64,000 nt of DNA from Aulostomus chinensis (GCA_037954235.1 JBBMOA010000002.1:7313509-7377508), one strand, 5' to 3'. Positions 36,818-60,676 are shown, counted from the stretch's first letter. Made by a program: numbers and translations. Notes: generated from the sequence alone by a model not told the origin.

Positions 36818-39440
36818 CTAGTGGAAGTAGGACTGCAGGGTACCACGGCGGCGGACATCAGTTGTCCAGCAGTGAAAGCCGCCACCCAGGGAGTTAGCAT
36901 GGCGAATGTTCACCTTTATGGTCTTGATACCTGCGGTGAAAACACAACATTAATGCACAATGTGGCGCCCCTGCCACCGTCGTGTCTTTAAAAAAAGAAA
37001 AAGAAAAAAGCTGGTGCACTCACCAAGGCTCTCAAACATCTTCTGAATGGTGCCTTCATTGGCGTCAACCATAACACGCTTCTCGTCCAACATCAGAACG
37101 TTCATGGACAGCCATTTGGAGGACATCCACAGTGGGTGGTCTACGCGGCAGATTGGTTCTCTATCAGAACTCCACACATTCGGTTTACACGAGAGGAGGT
37201 GAACGACTTTAAACACTCACCATCAGGAATCAAAGGTGTTGGAGGTTTCACCACAGTCCAGCCGGCTTTCTTGAACATGTCAATCTGGGATGGAGGACAT
37301 GACGCAGCAGCAGACACAAACAAGGTTTTTTTAGTCATGTTAATGAAAGCGAGGTTGAAATATCAACACAGGAGAGGGCACTGTTCCTCAGACTTGAGGA
37401 CGAATGTAGGTGATGCTTTTCAAATGATCTGTAGTTCACTGAAAATCAACTTGGAACCTTTTTTAAAAAAAAAAAAAATCTGTTGCCTTCCTTATTTGAT
37501 GGTTTATTAAAAGCACAGCGTAGGTGGGGCACCAGACAGAGACTGAGGAAAACTGCTTGGAGGGAATATCCCCGTTTTCTTGGTCTTACCTGGCGACATG
37601 GGCGGTCTGGGTTTGACAGCACCAGCCCTGGGCCGATGATGTTAAAAGTGGCATCAATGTGCATGGGGTTGGGGTCCTTGAATGAGATGATGTGGATCTT
37701 GTAGTCCGGGGCCAGGTGACGTCGCATCCACTCAATTCCCATGTAATTAGTAACCTGCAGGACAAAGAAATAAAACTTAATGCTGCAGTTCAACAGTAGC
37801 AACCTTCAATCTTATCTTTCATTCTGTATCTCTCTGAATGCTGCAGACTTATAAGCAATAAAGACCTGACTCCTCTGGACAAACAGATCCCTCCCAGCTC
37901 GGATGAAGTCAGCAGCGTCGAAGCAGGGCTCATGCTCCGTGGTGACAAACTTCCCCTGGGCAGCCAGCTTGTGTCTGTCCTCCACCGTACGGATTGGATA
38001 ATCCTGAATCCCACAGGAATGATTTACTCTTAATCTACTGTCATGTACTGTACATTAAATTAGGAATCAGCAGTGAAGGTTTCATGTGTGACGTCTCAAC
38101 CCCACGACTGAATCACTGACCTCTGGAAAATGGTTCAAGATGAGGCCTCACCTGATCGTACAGCTCATCAGCCATCGTGGGTTTAGGAGCGGTGGTCCAT
38201 TTTGCACCTTTTCTGAAATATTCCTTGATCAAAGGTCTGTAGGCTCTGTACTCAAAGAAGCGAGCCCTCCACGCCATAGGAGCCTCAATAATCTCGTTCC
38301 CCACAACCATGAGGATGTCTCTGGGCATGGCCGCATACATACCTGTGGGTTTCCACCACAGTGGAGTTCTTCATTATAAAGCGCTGGACTCCAAACATGG
38401 TGGACTACAGTTTTGTTTTTTTTTGTTTTTTTAATCTCTTTACCTGATGATTTGAAGTCAGGAGTTGTGTATTCCATGGACCAGTCAATGGGTTCTGGTC
38501 TTCTCACTGTGACGCCCTCGTGACGCAGAATATTGCACATTTCTTCAATCTCAGCAACAGCTTTTTTCAAGTGGTCCGCGGGAAAAGAATGGCCCCCATG
38601 CTTCTGATAGAAGGACCAGTACTTCTCGTATGTGTTAGCCTGTGGGTCATTCAAGATCAGGATGCTAATCACACCGTCCCCCAACTCCTTTCAGGTGATC
38701 TTTTACACACTGACTTTTTTCTTTCACTCACTTTCACTTCCACAGTGAAGGGGGGCACACGGGCATTTTCAGCACGGCCCACGATCACTTCCTCAAGAGG
38801 GTCCCATTCGTTGTAGCTGCAGACAGGACATTCCTGCTGAATAGACTCAGTAACATGTTCCTCCTCAACCACACACTGGGTTTGTGCAGCTGATGCACTG
38901 GAGGTGCTCTGGAGGGCTCTGTGCACCCATCCAGTCACCGTCCGGCCAAGCTGGGGAGAACAAATAAATCATGTGAGTGCGTGAGTTGAAGTTGCACTGA
39001 GAATTTCAGGCACAGAAGCAAAAGAAATCTTAAGCTACACAGACTACATGAACGATACATGAAAATTACATGCACAGTGGAGACGCAGAGGAAAGGTTTA
39101 ACCTGCGGGACACCTGTGTCTCAGGGTGAACCCAAACCTTTCACAAGGGCTTCTGTTCATTCACCCTGCTGCCCTGTCAGACCATTTTACAACCAGAAAA
39201 TGAGGGGATTTAGAAGTGACAGAGGCCCCCGGATCACACAAGCATAGCTGAATAACAGACACAGTGACCTTAGAGACCAGTGAGAAAGAAGGCTGGTTGG
39301 GTGCCAAAGTACACATGTTATAAGATGTGTTATCTATGCCAGATAGGCCTTACAGTGGGGCCCCTGCTGGCTCAGGAGCGGCTCCAGTGTCACTGAGTTT
39401 GGGAGCGCATCTGCGCCAGACAGCTGTTCATGTCACTCAG

Positions 39441-39494
<54 letters not shown>

Positions 39495-39802
39495 CAAGAT
39501 TTTTTCCCCCAAATGTCCGATTAGTGTGGACTAAACTGTTTAATCAGCGCAACACACCAATAAATCAATCAAACTCATCAAGAGCTCAGAAACACGTCTG
39601 CAGTCTCCAACCTTCCAGCATTTCCTGGTGCATGTGCTTTTTTATTTTACACTATTTAAATGTTTTCCTCTTTAATCGTGTAGCAATGTATGAGGATACA
39701 AAGAAGACACGAAACCACCGGGATGATACCAACCATGGCTCCGATCAGATGGGCAGCCTCGGCCCCCCTGCTGCCTCCTCTCAGACACCTCACCCGCAGC
39801 AT
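36818..39802 (-). CDS. gatm: Glycine amidinotransferase, mitochondrial (nine exons)
   Basis: The enzyme moves an amidino group from arginine to glycine, giving guanidinoacetate and ornithine, the first step of creatine synthesis, in the mitochondrial intermembrane space. Coding exons in transcript order: 39734-39802, 38732-38950, 38444-38639, 38152-38342, 37866-38003, 37590-37754, 37221-37284, 37024-37140 and 36818-36930. They total 1,272 bases, or 423 residues plus TAG, exactly the usual vertebrate length. Phases fit at every junction and all introns are GT-AG. The start MLRVRCLRGG begins a basic, Ser/Ala-rich presequence. The mature part has SYNEWDPLEEVIVGRAENA and the catalytic triad Asp254 (CFDAAD), His303 (NPMHIDATFN) and Cys407 (GGGFHCWT). 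The exon 1 donor (ATG|GTTGGT) and exon 5 donor (CAG|GTCTTT) are weak. The gene diverges from the slc27a2 pair to its right. Identity is secure; exact boundaries were read by eye. Confidence 0.97.
39444..39491. repeat. (CA)n microsatellite in gatm intron 1
   Basis: About 24 CA units on the plus strand, hence a UG-repeat in the gatm pre-mRNA, within the 783-base first intron. It lies about 240 bases downstream of the exon 1 donor. Confidence 0.96.
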
Positions 39803-39902
39803 CGTCCGGAGTAGTTAAGATTGTGTCAGGAGAATCACACGGCAGCGCAGGATCCACCTCCCGGTTTGTTCATGTATGAAGACACCGCCGCCCTCACCCA
39901 AC

Positions 39903-39908
39903 TTTATA
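39903..39908 (-). promoter_or_regulatory. TATA-like box of gatm
   Basis: On the minus strand the sequence reads CCTATAAAGTTGG, about 100 bases upstream of the gatm ATG. A start site about 30 bases downstream would fall near 39.87 kb and give a 5' UTR of about 70 bases. Position and match are both good, but no other core element was confirmed. Confidence 0.55.
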
Positions 39909-41219
39909 GGCGCCTGTGTGCGTGCCTCCGAGGCCATTGGTCGCCTCCCTGTAGCGCCGCAACGTGACTTGAGGAAAAGTATTTCTGAACCTCAACGCCC
40001 TGCTTCAGCAAATTCTTATCAACTGCTCCTGCTCGCGTTTGAAGCTTCCAAGGAGAACGTCGGGAAATGTTGCAAGAATCTAAAGGCCCCTTGTTCGACC
40101 CAGCAGCTTCAATACTCTAGAAAAAAAACAACAACCAACAAACATATCCGTGTAGGGAAGAATTCATTTTGGAACGGAAAATAAGAGGAAAGGTTTTTGG
40201 TTCCGAATGAATCAATCAATTGAGAGGAGAAGATGAACTTTACGGCTTTGAAATGGTGTTGAAGATGTTGATAGACTTGTTGCGACCTGCTGTATTTTTA
40301 TTATTTTATTAAAGTTTATCCAAAACAAAAAAACAAAAAGAGAAACTTAACAAGGACAGCCAGACATCACCGGATAGAAATCCTTATGTAAAGCACAGAA
40401 AAGAGGCAGACACAAGTCTCTGAAGGAATATAAACACGTGGCTGCAGCGTGCAGCAAAGCTTAAAAAAAAATTAAGGATTTTTTGTCAAATCTCAGTGGT
40501 AGATAAGCGCAGGCTGTGTCACCGCATGACAGCTTGACCGGACGCAGCTCAAGAATTTCATAACACAGACCCCAGTGACCGCTGGCGTTACCTCGGCCCC
40601 AAAGCTCTGACTGATACTCAAAGTTCAACCAATAATCAACAAAGACGCTCACATCTCCCTCCGCGTCTCTCACGGCTCGACAGCCACGGGGGGACGAGGG
40701 GAGTCCAGAGGCCCGAGGTCTCAGACCTCGAACTCTTTAAGGTTGTTTTATCTCGAAAGCTGCGTTAAAGAATTCAGAGTCATCAGAACAGAAAATGCGC
40801 TTGATCCATTGTTCACTCTATGTCCAGCTCTAGTCCACAGCCCCGACGAAGTAAACATCGGAAGTATTTTCAGTGTTTTTTTGTTTTGTTTTTTAACAGT
40901 ACACTTCATACTATCTTTGGCCGCCGCTGCTGGGAGCTGGACAAGAGTCATGGAAGCTGGACATCTGACAATCCTGTGGTGAAGACGTCAGGCTACAACT
41001 GGTCCAGGCTGGAAAATGGTCTACAGCCTGCGGCACTGCATCGGTCTGCTCATACGTCCAAGCTAAATGAAGAGTCAGCGATTGTGATGCTCACGGGCTG
41101 TTCTCATACGATGCAAACAAATCTGGCGCTCGTGCACAGCCGTAATCCTTCTTCACTAAACTGCATAAATAAGTATTAGTTTTTGGACAAGCGGGTTACA
41201 ACATTTCAGCATTTCTATA

Positions 41220-41278
<59 letters not shown>
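41220..41278. repeat. (CA)n microsatellite, about 29 units
   Basis: Uninterrupted CA tract of about 59 bases in the gatm/slc27a2 intergenic region. Confidence 0.97.
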
Positions 41279-41279
<1 letters not shown>

Positions 41280-42126
41280 CCATATGCCAGCAAATGTTCT
41301 AAACGTATTCTTTCTCGATCTTCTCGATCGAACAGCACACTCGCTTCAGTGCACGATCCGAACCCTTTAAACCTGCATTTTTTTTGCCGCTCGCTAACTC
41401 GCTCGCTGGTTTGTTGTCAAATAGAGAGAAACAAACACACAGTGGTTGAGAGCCACGCAACACGGCTGCAGCCAATCAACAGCGAGGGGTGTGATCCAGC
41501 CTGGCAGGCTGCTCTGCCTCTCCATGTCTCCGCCAGTTACACTCGAGAAGTGATGAAGCCTAAATAAATCAGACACATTATCTCGCCAACTTGCTATAAA
41601 AATAAAGAACGTGCTACAGTAGGCCTCACAGTCACATGACACGATGCTGCTCTAGTGTAAATACTGTCGGTGTATGACGTGTTTCTAAATTATCTTTAGT
41701 TACTTAGTAATGTTTAGTGAGTTGTAGGACTTTGTTGTTGTTGTTGTTGTTGTTGTTGTTCCTCCACCAGCCCCAATGGACGGCAGTAAAGACAGGTCAC
41801 CAACAAACGCCTCTCCACCCAGGAGGGAGAGGTCCTGTTTCTATAAACATACAAACAACCTCAAAATGTTTAAGTACAGAACTTAAAGACATTTATCATT
41901 ACTTCATTTATTTCTTCATGTTCCCTAACAATCAATGTGGAATATGAAACAAAACAAAGAACAAAACCAGTGCCACAGAGAAGTGACCACCCTGTGTTGG
42001 AGGATAACTCGCCTCGCACACAGTTTCCTCTGAACATTTTATTTCAAAACCGAGTGAATTAAGCTGAAGAAGCAATAAGGTGAAACTGTCAGACCTCACT
42101 GAAGGAATGGTTGGAGATGGACAACA

Positions 42127-42377
42127 TCCACGCATCCATCCATTTTCTACACTTTCTACACCCATTAAGGGTCATGGGGGAGGGGGGGGGGGGCCCTATC
42201 CCAGCTCACATTGGGTGGGAGGTGGGGTTCACCCTGGATGGGTCACCAGTCCATCGCAGGGCCACCAGGAGCAAGTATCTTGCTCAAGGATACTTGGACG
42301 TGGTCACCGGGGGAAGTAGGGATCGAACCAGCGACCCTTCTGTTGCTAGACGGCCGCTCTACCTCTGAGCCCTTAAA
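42127..42377 (-). mobile_element. tRNA-headed SINE (family b), near full length, with target-site duplication
   Basis: On the minus strand: an A-box-like CAGAGGTAGAGCGGCC, then B box GGTTCGATCCC, a CTTGAGCAAGATACTTGCTC body, the shared tail GATGGACTGGTGACCCATCC and a (GGAT)n-like end. It is flanked by the 10-base direct repeat ATGGACAACA at 42117-42126 and 42378-42387, the mark of retroposition. A G-run expansion interrupts the tail near 42.18 kb. The head is pseudo-tRNA, not a working tRNA gene. Confidence 0.88.
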
Positions 42378-43755
42378 ATGGACAACAAAGTGAAGTAATC
42401 ACAGATGGAGAGCTGATTGCCTGAGAGGAACAGAGCAACAAGGCGGGGCTGACTGGAACAACCACTGAGAAGAGGCAGAGACACGAGGACATTGAACCCC
42501 AACAGAGACACTGCCATAGCGTCCAGCATTGTCCAAACTGTTCAAAAGAAAGAAAATAAAAACAACAACAATAACGAACGTCCAAACGTGAAAATCTCAA
42601 CTCTGCAGTGTGAACACAACTGGTGTGGTCACACGGGGTGATGAGGCCAGTCAGGTGGGTAGATGTGATGAGGAGGGGCCGGTGTCAGTGGTTCTCCTTC
42701 AGTCCAAAGGTTCTGAGACTCAGAACTCAGAGACGCATGCGTGCCTTCCTTCTGATTACATTCAGTGATTATTAACATACACAGCATTTGCAGAGTTTAT
42801 TTTCCACTACTTGCAGCCCATTGGCACGCTGGTGTGTTTACAAGTCATAATAACGACACATAAAAAGGCTAAATATGCAAACCAGCTCCTAGCTTGTCGC
42901 TTTTCCTCTGGGGAAAACCTACCATCACACGGTCCTTTCTATTTAAATGCCAATGGTGATTTCATTGTGTATTTATCCATCGCCTCGTTTCGTCCTGACA
43001 GCTTGAAGCACTTGTTCGTGTAGGAGTTTGTCAATTTGAGACTCAGTGGCTGACTCGGTCCAACCAGGCCAAACTTAGAAGCAGAAATTGTGTAATGTTT
43101 CTCTGTGTTGCGTGAGTGGCGTTGCGGTGCTGCTGGAGCTCTCCTCTACCGCACCTCAGAGGTGGCTGGTTCACGCTGGTATTTCTCGCCACGGAACAAG
43201 TTGCATTTGTGTGAATCTGCCAGCTGAGGTTCTTCAGTCAGTTGTTGAGGGTGGAGGACGGCAGGCTGCCTGACGCGTTTGTCTGATGGTGTTCATCTGT
43301 CACTGGAAGTATGGAAGAACTATAAAACTACATTCAACGTTAAATAGGGTCTGAACTCTCAGGACTGCAGGGCCTGACGTGCTCCCAGAGCTGGTGGGTG
43401 CAGCAGTGAGGGCCGCGGTGCCGTGGCTCAGCGTCCCAGGTCTGACCCGTTCTAGTCTGGTTTGATCTGCCAGTGCTGACGTGCTTGATCTGATCCTCGG
43501 ACAAAGCATCCTGTTGCTGCAGAATACTGTGTTTGCCGGTCACCAAACGCTCGGGTTGCTCGGGTTCAGGCTGTTTCTATTCATGTCAACACAATAACTC
43601 AGGCGTACATCGAAGCTTTTCTACGCTCTTAAGTTATTGGGACAACGCCCCGCCCCGCTGAGCAAATCCCTCTTGGTCACATTCCCTACTTTTCCTGCAG
43701 GGCGCTGACTTTCCATCCTCCCCCTCTTTGTTAAAAAGAATAAAAAAACAACAAC

Positions 43756-54239
<10,484 letters not shown>

Positions 54240-54719
54240 GTGAGCGTGAATAGACTCTGCTGGCTCATGCAGTTCTGGGACTGAACGGATCTCTCAATCG
54301 TCCCGGATCACTTGCGTAATGAATAATTCTTTGAACCGTAGATGGGAATGAGAAGTGTTGCAGTAACTCGTGAGGGCCGTGCCGGGGCCCAGTGCGCCCA
54401 GTTTGATTATGCCAATTTAATATTTACCAGAAGTAATGATGTACAGTAACCAGTGTATTTACTGGTAAGAACCACCAGTCTTCCAGTACAAGGACCGATG
54501 CTTGAGTTTCTTCAGTCTGCTAAGAGTCTTGATGTGAATCACAACATCCCAGGACAGTTCCTGTCCTCCTGGAGAACAATCTAGAGGACTGTACCTAATA
54601 GAACCCGCTGCCTTCAGTCAAGCTGGATGCAGCGTGAGAGTTTAAGGGGTTAAAAACGGTGCTAGGAAAAAAAAAGTAATCTTTATTGATGCTGCAGTGT
54701 CTGTAAATACCAGATGAGT

Positions 54720-54725
54720 AATAAA
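54720..54725 (+). terminator. Candidate poly(A) signal AATAAA of slc27a2 copy 1
   Basis: AATAAA about 480 bases after the TGA stop, the only canonical hexamer I saw before the second copy. If used, it leaves about 455 bases up to the ATG of copy 2 for that gene's promoter and 5' UTR. Confidence 0.55.
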
Positions 54726-55180
54726 GCGTCTATCCATGTACACCAGGAGCTTCCGTCTTGACTCTGCTTGAACATCTCGCAGTGCTGAAAAACAACTTTC
54801 AGATGTGGGGAAAAGCAAAACCCACAAGGTGGAGACATTTGCAAACATATGGACCATCCTGGTCCTCGACCAGGAAACAACGACAGCGAGGACGTGTCAT
54901 CAACACAGGTGAAGAATGTCAAACCACAGGCGAACCAACACAAGCAGCCGCAGCCGCAGCCCGGCACCAACCTGTGCTTCCCACATGACGCCTGCCATCT
55001 CCTCGCTCCTCCGCTGACCTGGAGGCAGTTTCAGCAGCAGCCGTAGGTCAGTGGGAGCGCCGGGACTCCGGCTACATCCGCTCAAGAGAGAAACGGTCAA
55101 AGTTCAAAAGGCGTGACCTGAAGGCAATATGAAGCTGCAGAGATCCTAGAGACGCGCCGAGCTGCGCTGCGTCCGCCGTC

Positions 55181-58100
55181 ATGATCGCGCTTCTGCTTTC
55201 TGCTGCTGCGGGTTTGGCGATCTTGCCGCTGCTGCTCTACTTGAGGAACCCTTACTTCTTGGCAGATCTCAGATACGCAGTCACTTCAATTAAAATCGGC
55301 ATCCGACTGAACAAAATGAAGAGGCAGAAACCTTTTTATAGTATCGTGGACTGTTTTCTTGACCAAGCAGCGAAGCAGCCTCAGAAGACCTTCCTGGTCT
55401 TCGAGGAGAGAAGCTTCACGTACCGCCAAGCAGACCAGGAGAGCAACAAGGCGGCCAGAGCCCTGGCCCCGCTGCTGGGGGAGGGGGACACGGTGGCCGT
55501 CTTTCTGGCCAACGAACCCGCCTTTGTGTGGATCTGGCTCGGCCTCGCCAAACTGGGATGCACCGCTGCTCTGCTCAACTACAACATCAGGTCCAAGTCC
55601 CTGCTGCAGTGCTTCTCCTGCTGCGGAGCGAAGGTCCTGGTCGCAGGGGCCGGTAAGCTTGTTTCAGACCGTCACGTGACCTCAGGTCCCTCAAAAGTTC
55701 CATTGTCCTACTTTCCAAAAGAATTTAGAGAAAAGAAAATGTTACCAATATCCATGCCCTCAAACATATTTATTAACCAGAGTTCAACATCGTGATCTTG
55801 AAAAATGCAGTTTCCAGGCCTAGAAAAGATTTTGCGAAATAGAAAAAGTTGATGAAAATTTGCTTGAGGAATATCTACACGAGACTCGTCATTAACTTAA
55901 TATAAATATATGCTGGTACATGTTGACATAGACTTCTCTGTGTATTATTTAGATATACTTTTTAGAGAATTTGTGTTCATACAACTTGATGTCAAAATCA
56001 TTAAAAAGTCATGGAGATCTTTCAGTTAACACGCATATGAAACCTAATGATGTACTTTATTTAGTAATATCATAATGATATATAATTCAGTTTTTCTTCA
56101 GTTTTACCACTATGTCAAATTGTACTTAAAGCATTTTTGTTTAAATATATTTGTAAATTTGGTAAATCTATTTGTGGTTGCAAAATTCTTTTTGAAAAAA
56201 AAATCTGCCAATTAAAATTTTCTTATAAGGAAGAAAGAATTTGATTTCTGTCATCCATCCATCCATTTTCTACTGCTTATCCTGTTGAGGGTCGCAGGGG
56301 GACGGGGGGGCTTCACCCTGGACAGGTCACCAGTCCATCGCAGGGCCAACACATAGAGACAGACAACCATTCACACTCACAGTCACACCTACGGTCAATT
56401 TAGAGTATCAGTCAGCCTCGTCCCCTCTTGATGTCTTTGGACTGTGGGAGGAAGCTGGAGTACCAGAGAGAACCCACACAGGAACAGGGAGAACATGGAG
56501 ACTCACACAGAAAGATCCTGTGCTGGAGCCAGGACTCAAACCCGGAATCCGTCATTGAGAAACCCACAATGACACTAAATGAAAGTCGTTTTTTCAGTGT
56601 GTTTGTGTTCCTATTGGCTGAGGAGCTGTTCCTTACATCCCAGGAAGTGTTCCAAGTGTGCAATAAAACCATTCGAGCAGTGATGCTCGACTTGTATCAT
56701 CAGTAAACCTGCTCCATCCACCTGTACTTTGAGAGCCACTGATAAAAACTGTGGAGTAAAAAGGTCTTTGTGAAGCTGTTTTCATTGTGACTTTGCGTGA
56801 GAAACTTCACTTTTTTGAAGACGGCTTGATTCATCTCCCATGTTCCTCCATCTTTATGTGGATTGCTTTTAATGGTTTTTAATTTGTGGTATCAACATCA
56901 CAAAGCCTGTTACTGTCTCCCGGCTGTGTCTGTCAGACCTACGGGGGGCTGTGGAGGAGGTGCTGCCCACCTTGAAGCAGCAGGGTGTCCAGGTGTTCAT
57001 CCTCAGTGAGGACTGTGACCTGGAGGGTGTTGAAAGCCTCTCTGACAAGATCCAGCAGGCCTCAGAAGAATCTTTATCCCCTCAGCTGAGGGCCAATGTC
57101 ACCATTAAGAGCCCTGCGGTGTACATTTACACCTCAGGCACCACAGGTAACCTGACCTCCCTTTGAACTGCACGCTTCTATTTCGTGTTCATGCCGTGTG
57201 TGACTGGATAATCCTTGAATTTTAATGAAAATATTATCTTGCAGGACTTCCCAAGGCAGCAATAATTAACCACGAGAGGCTGTGGATGGCGTCTTTTCTT
57301 CAGTCTCTGGCTGGCGTTTGCCCAGATGACATCATCTACATCTACCTGCCTCTTTACCACAGCGCTGGCTTTCTGATGGGACTGTGTGGAGCCATAGAAA
57401 GGGGTAATAGTTTGGTTTCCCACTCAGAATATGACACAAGCATTCTGCATCTATGATGACATTGGTAGTCTTGACTGTCAATCTACAGGCTTTCAAACAC
57501 TCCATTATTACAATAAATAGACAATAAATGTCAGCATCAAGGAAGACAGCCATCAGGCTTTGCTTCCTGTCTGTGAGACTAAATTAAGGGCAAAAACATC
57601 ATGCAGGTGTAAGAACAAATCTGTGAGGGAGGCCCAGAGACCTTAACGAAGGTTAAATAAGTGTCTAACCTCAAGTAACATGCTGTTTGGCTCTGATTTC
57701 ACTGTTTGTCTTTCAAAGTCCTAAAGTTTATTTGTTCGCTTGAGCAAGAATATCTGTGCCTCTCCATCTGCAGGCATTACAGTCGTTTTGAGACGTAAAT
57801 TCTCTGCATCCCACTTCTGGAATGACTGTCGAAAATACAATGTGACGGTCATTCAGTACATTGGAGAGATTATGCGCTACCTCTGCAACACACCAAAGGT
57901 AAAAGTCAGTCAGATGGGGTTGTAGTTAGTGTGTTACAAGCTGGAGTGTCTGCAGCTGTCACAGACTCTCAGCACACCAAGTGATGTTTGCTCTCACTTC
58001 ACTCTCCTCCAGAGAGACCATGACCGAGATCATAAAGTCAGACTGGCGTTGGGAAACGGGATTAGAGCTGATACGTGGGCTGATTTCCTGCAACGGTTTG

Positions 58101-60168
58101 GGGACGTTTCCATCTGTGAATGCTACGGAGCAACCGAAGGAAATATTGGTTTTGTCAACTACATTGGGAAAATTGGAGCCATCGGCAAAGAGCATTTCCT
58201 CCACAAAGTAAGAGACGATAACTTGTGTTTTAAGACCAAGAGATGAAGTCATGACTTGAGTTAATTTTGATGAAATGTCATTGGATTATTGCTTTATCCA
58301 TTTTTCTTTGATCCAACAGCTCAGTTGTCCGTACGCGCTGATACGGTACGACACAGAGAAAGAGGAGCCAGTCAAAGACTCCAGAGGTTTTTGCATCAAA
58401 GTGCCCAGAGGTAAGACTTCCTTCCCCTTAAACAACCTTGAGGCAGCACGGTGGTGCAGTGGTCAGCACTGTGGCCTCACAGCAAGAAGGTTCCAGGTTC
58501 CAGTCCTGGCTTCATCACAGGATCTTTCTGTGTGGAGTCTCCGTGTTCTCCCTGTTCCTGTGTGGGTTCTCTCTGGTACTCCAGCTTCCTCCCACAGTCC
58601 AAAGACATCAAGAGGGGACGAGACTGATTGATACTCTAAATTGACCGTAGGTGTGACTGTGAGAGTGAATGGTTGTCTGTCTCTATGTGTTGGCCCTGTG
58701 ATGGACTGGTGACCTGTCCAGGGTGAACCCCTTCTCATGCCCGAAAGCTGCTGTGCACAAAACACAATTATTTGTGTGAAGACATCTCCCCGGGGACTAG
58801 TTTGTTTCTTTCTTGCAATGCATGGTGGGGCAGCAAAGTCTGCAACTTGATCAACTTGATTCGATTCAAGGGAGAATTAGAGGACTAAACAGCAACAAAC
58901 CTGCAATCAGTCTGGCTCGCTGTGTTTAGGTGCACCCTTTATCATGGAGGCCTGTCCACATGAATGCACAAAATGAATTTAGTGGTTAAACTTGGACAGG
59001 GCCTAACACTTGTTCTCTTTCTTGCTCTAAACCCCAGGAGAGACCGGTTTGTTGGTTGCCAAAATTGGAGCGCGGACCCCCTTCAAAGGCTACGCCAAGA
59101 ACGAGCAGCAGACACAGAAGAAGAAGCTGAGAGATGTGTTTGTGAAGGGAGACCTGTACTTTAACAGCGGTGACCTTCTAAAGATAGATCACGAGGGCTT
59201 TGTTTACTTTCAAGACCGAATTGGAGACACCTTCAGGTTCGTTTTGTCTTCTTAATTTTTTCTGATACATGTCCCCAAGTGAAGTTTATTGTATTTATTT
59301 TCATTTCTACCTGATCCTGAATGAATTGTCTTTTTATTGCGATCAAATCCAGATGGAAGGGAGAAAACGTGGCCACCACAGAGGTGGCTGATCATTTGCT
59401 TCTGGCGGACTGCATTGAGGAGGTGAATGTCTACGGAGTGAAGGTGCCAGGTAATACTGCCTTACCGCTGAGATCAGTTACAGCGCAAACTCAGTCGATA
59501 GCCAACAGCTCAATAGTCAGTTTGGTCTCCAGTGTTCTGTTTTTGGCCTGAACAAACGTGATTGAGCCATTTTGGGCTTTTCACAGTCTTTATGAGCCTA
59601 TTAATCATTAATTGTTGCGACCATGAACCATGTAATCCAACAGTAACACCACCATGACAATATAGAGGGCCGGTTAAATGATCAGTAACAATCAAGTTTA
59701 TGTGAATGGTCCTTTTTATTCTGCCTCCGGGCAAACACATAAACACATGGTTGTGCGTGATGGTGCCTTTTTTAGGACACGAGGGGAGAATTGGAATGGC
59801 AGCAGTGACGCTGAAAGAAAACATGGACTTGGACTGCAAAGCTTTATACCAGCATGTTAAAGACGATCTCCCCAGCTATGCCAGACCGCGCTTCATCCGC
59901 ATCCAGGTGAGCTCCAGCAAGACCTGCTCAGGCAAACAGCAGTGTTAGAACGTACTAGAGCACTGGCGTCTAGTGATGAATTTGTCTTTGGCAGGATGTG
60001 CTGCTGGTGACTGGGACGTTTAAGCAAATGAAGGCGAAGCTGGCTGAGGAAGGCTTCAACCCCTCCGTCATTAAGGACCGTTTGTTTTACCTAGAGGACA
60101 ACAAGGGCTACGTACCCATGACACAGGAGACTTTTGACTCCATTGCAGAGGGAAGAATCAGGCTGTGA
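55181..60168 (+). CDS. slc27a2: Very long-chain acyl-CoA synthetase / FATP2, second tandem copy (ten exons)
   Basis: This is the second FATP2-type gene, 942 bases downstream of the stop of the first and in the same orientation. Exons: 55181-55652, 56937-57146, 57245-57403, 57774-57898, 58013-58207, 58320-58410, 59038-59236, 59353-59450, 59776-59906 and 59995-60168. They sum to 1,854 bases, or 617 residues plus TGA. Exons 2 to 9 have exactly the lengths of the first copy. Residues 1-20 are strongly hydrophobic (LLLSAAAGLAILPLLLYL). Key motifs are YIYTSGTTG (220-228), GDLYFNSGDL with Asp463, FRWKGENVATTEV (483-495) and an intact TGTFK (566-570). The C-terminus is IRL. It keeps family residues that copy 1 lost, such as CCGAKVL and TGTFK, so it looks like the more conservative paralog. 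Introns are shorter than in copy 1 except the first. Substrate preference cannot be read from sequence. Confidence 0.95.
56253..56540 (-). mobile_element. SINE (family a), 5'-truncated, antisense in intron 1 of copy 2
   Basis: The plus strand starts CATCCATCCATCCATTTTCT, runs through TAGAGACAGACAACCATTCA and GGAAGCTGGAGTACCAGAGA, and ends at a decayed B box (GGTTTGAGTCC on the minus strand). The A-box end of the head is missing. A G-run expansion lies in the tail. Confidence 0.87.
58441..58750 (+). mobile_element. SINE (family a), 3'-truncated, in intron 6 of copy 2
   Basis: Head GGCAGCACGGTGGTGCAGTG and B-box region GGTTCCAGTCC, complete body, then the tail TGTGATGGACTGGTGACCTG breaks off near 58.75 kb before the ATGG end. 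It starts only about 30 bases after the exon 6 donor and is about 90 percent alike by eye to the copy at 51.15 kb. Confidence 0.88.
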
Positions 60169-60670
60169 ATGAGTGTCATCTCTAGTAACACAATAAGGCA
60201 GATTTTCACCAAACTTGTTGGAGGGGTATAGAATTGTCCCAGGAAGAACCCAGTAAATTTTGGAGTAGATTAGTGGAAGAGCCACCTGGTGGCAGCAGGA
60301 AGCATGACATGTTTTCACACTGATGAACTCCTAGTTGGTCAATCAGATCACACTTAGATTTGGTCAGAAATACCTCAAAGTTTGGTGATATTTTTCTCTG
60401 AAGACTTTTAGATTTCATTAACACTGTCATCATGGCAAAGTGGCTACATTTGCTATTTCACCATCGAGCACAAAACTGTTGTAAATGTATCACCATTTTT
60501 TATTGTCATGGTTGCTGTGACCCTCAAGGTGAAACATTGAATGTCAATCCTCTATGTAAAATACATTTCTTAAGCCATTATCCGTATTGATTGTTGTTTG
60601 TTGAAAAAAAAATCTTCTGGAGCTAGTGTGTTTTAAATACTTTTGATAAAATATATTTTTCAAAAACAGG

Positions 60671-60676
60671 ATTAAA
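60671..60676 (+). terminator. Possible poly(A) signal ATTAAA of slc27a2 copy 2
   Basis: ATTAAA, the commonest variant signal, about 500 bases after the stop and followed by an A run. I saw no canonical AATAAA in between. Weak evidence. Confidence 0.3.

Larger units (their letters stand above)
39910..43755. other. Divergent intergenic region between gatm and slc27a2 copy 1
   Basis: This 3.8-kb region should hold the gatm upstream control sequence and the promoter of the first slc27a2 copy. It contains a (CA)n tract at 41.22-41.28 kb, a (TTG)10 tract at about 41.73-41.76 kb and a minus-strand SINE at 42.13-42.38 kb. I see no coding exon. No TATA box could be assigned with confidence upstream of 43756. 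Confidence 0.6.
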
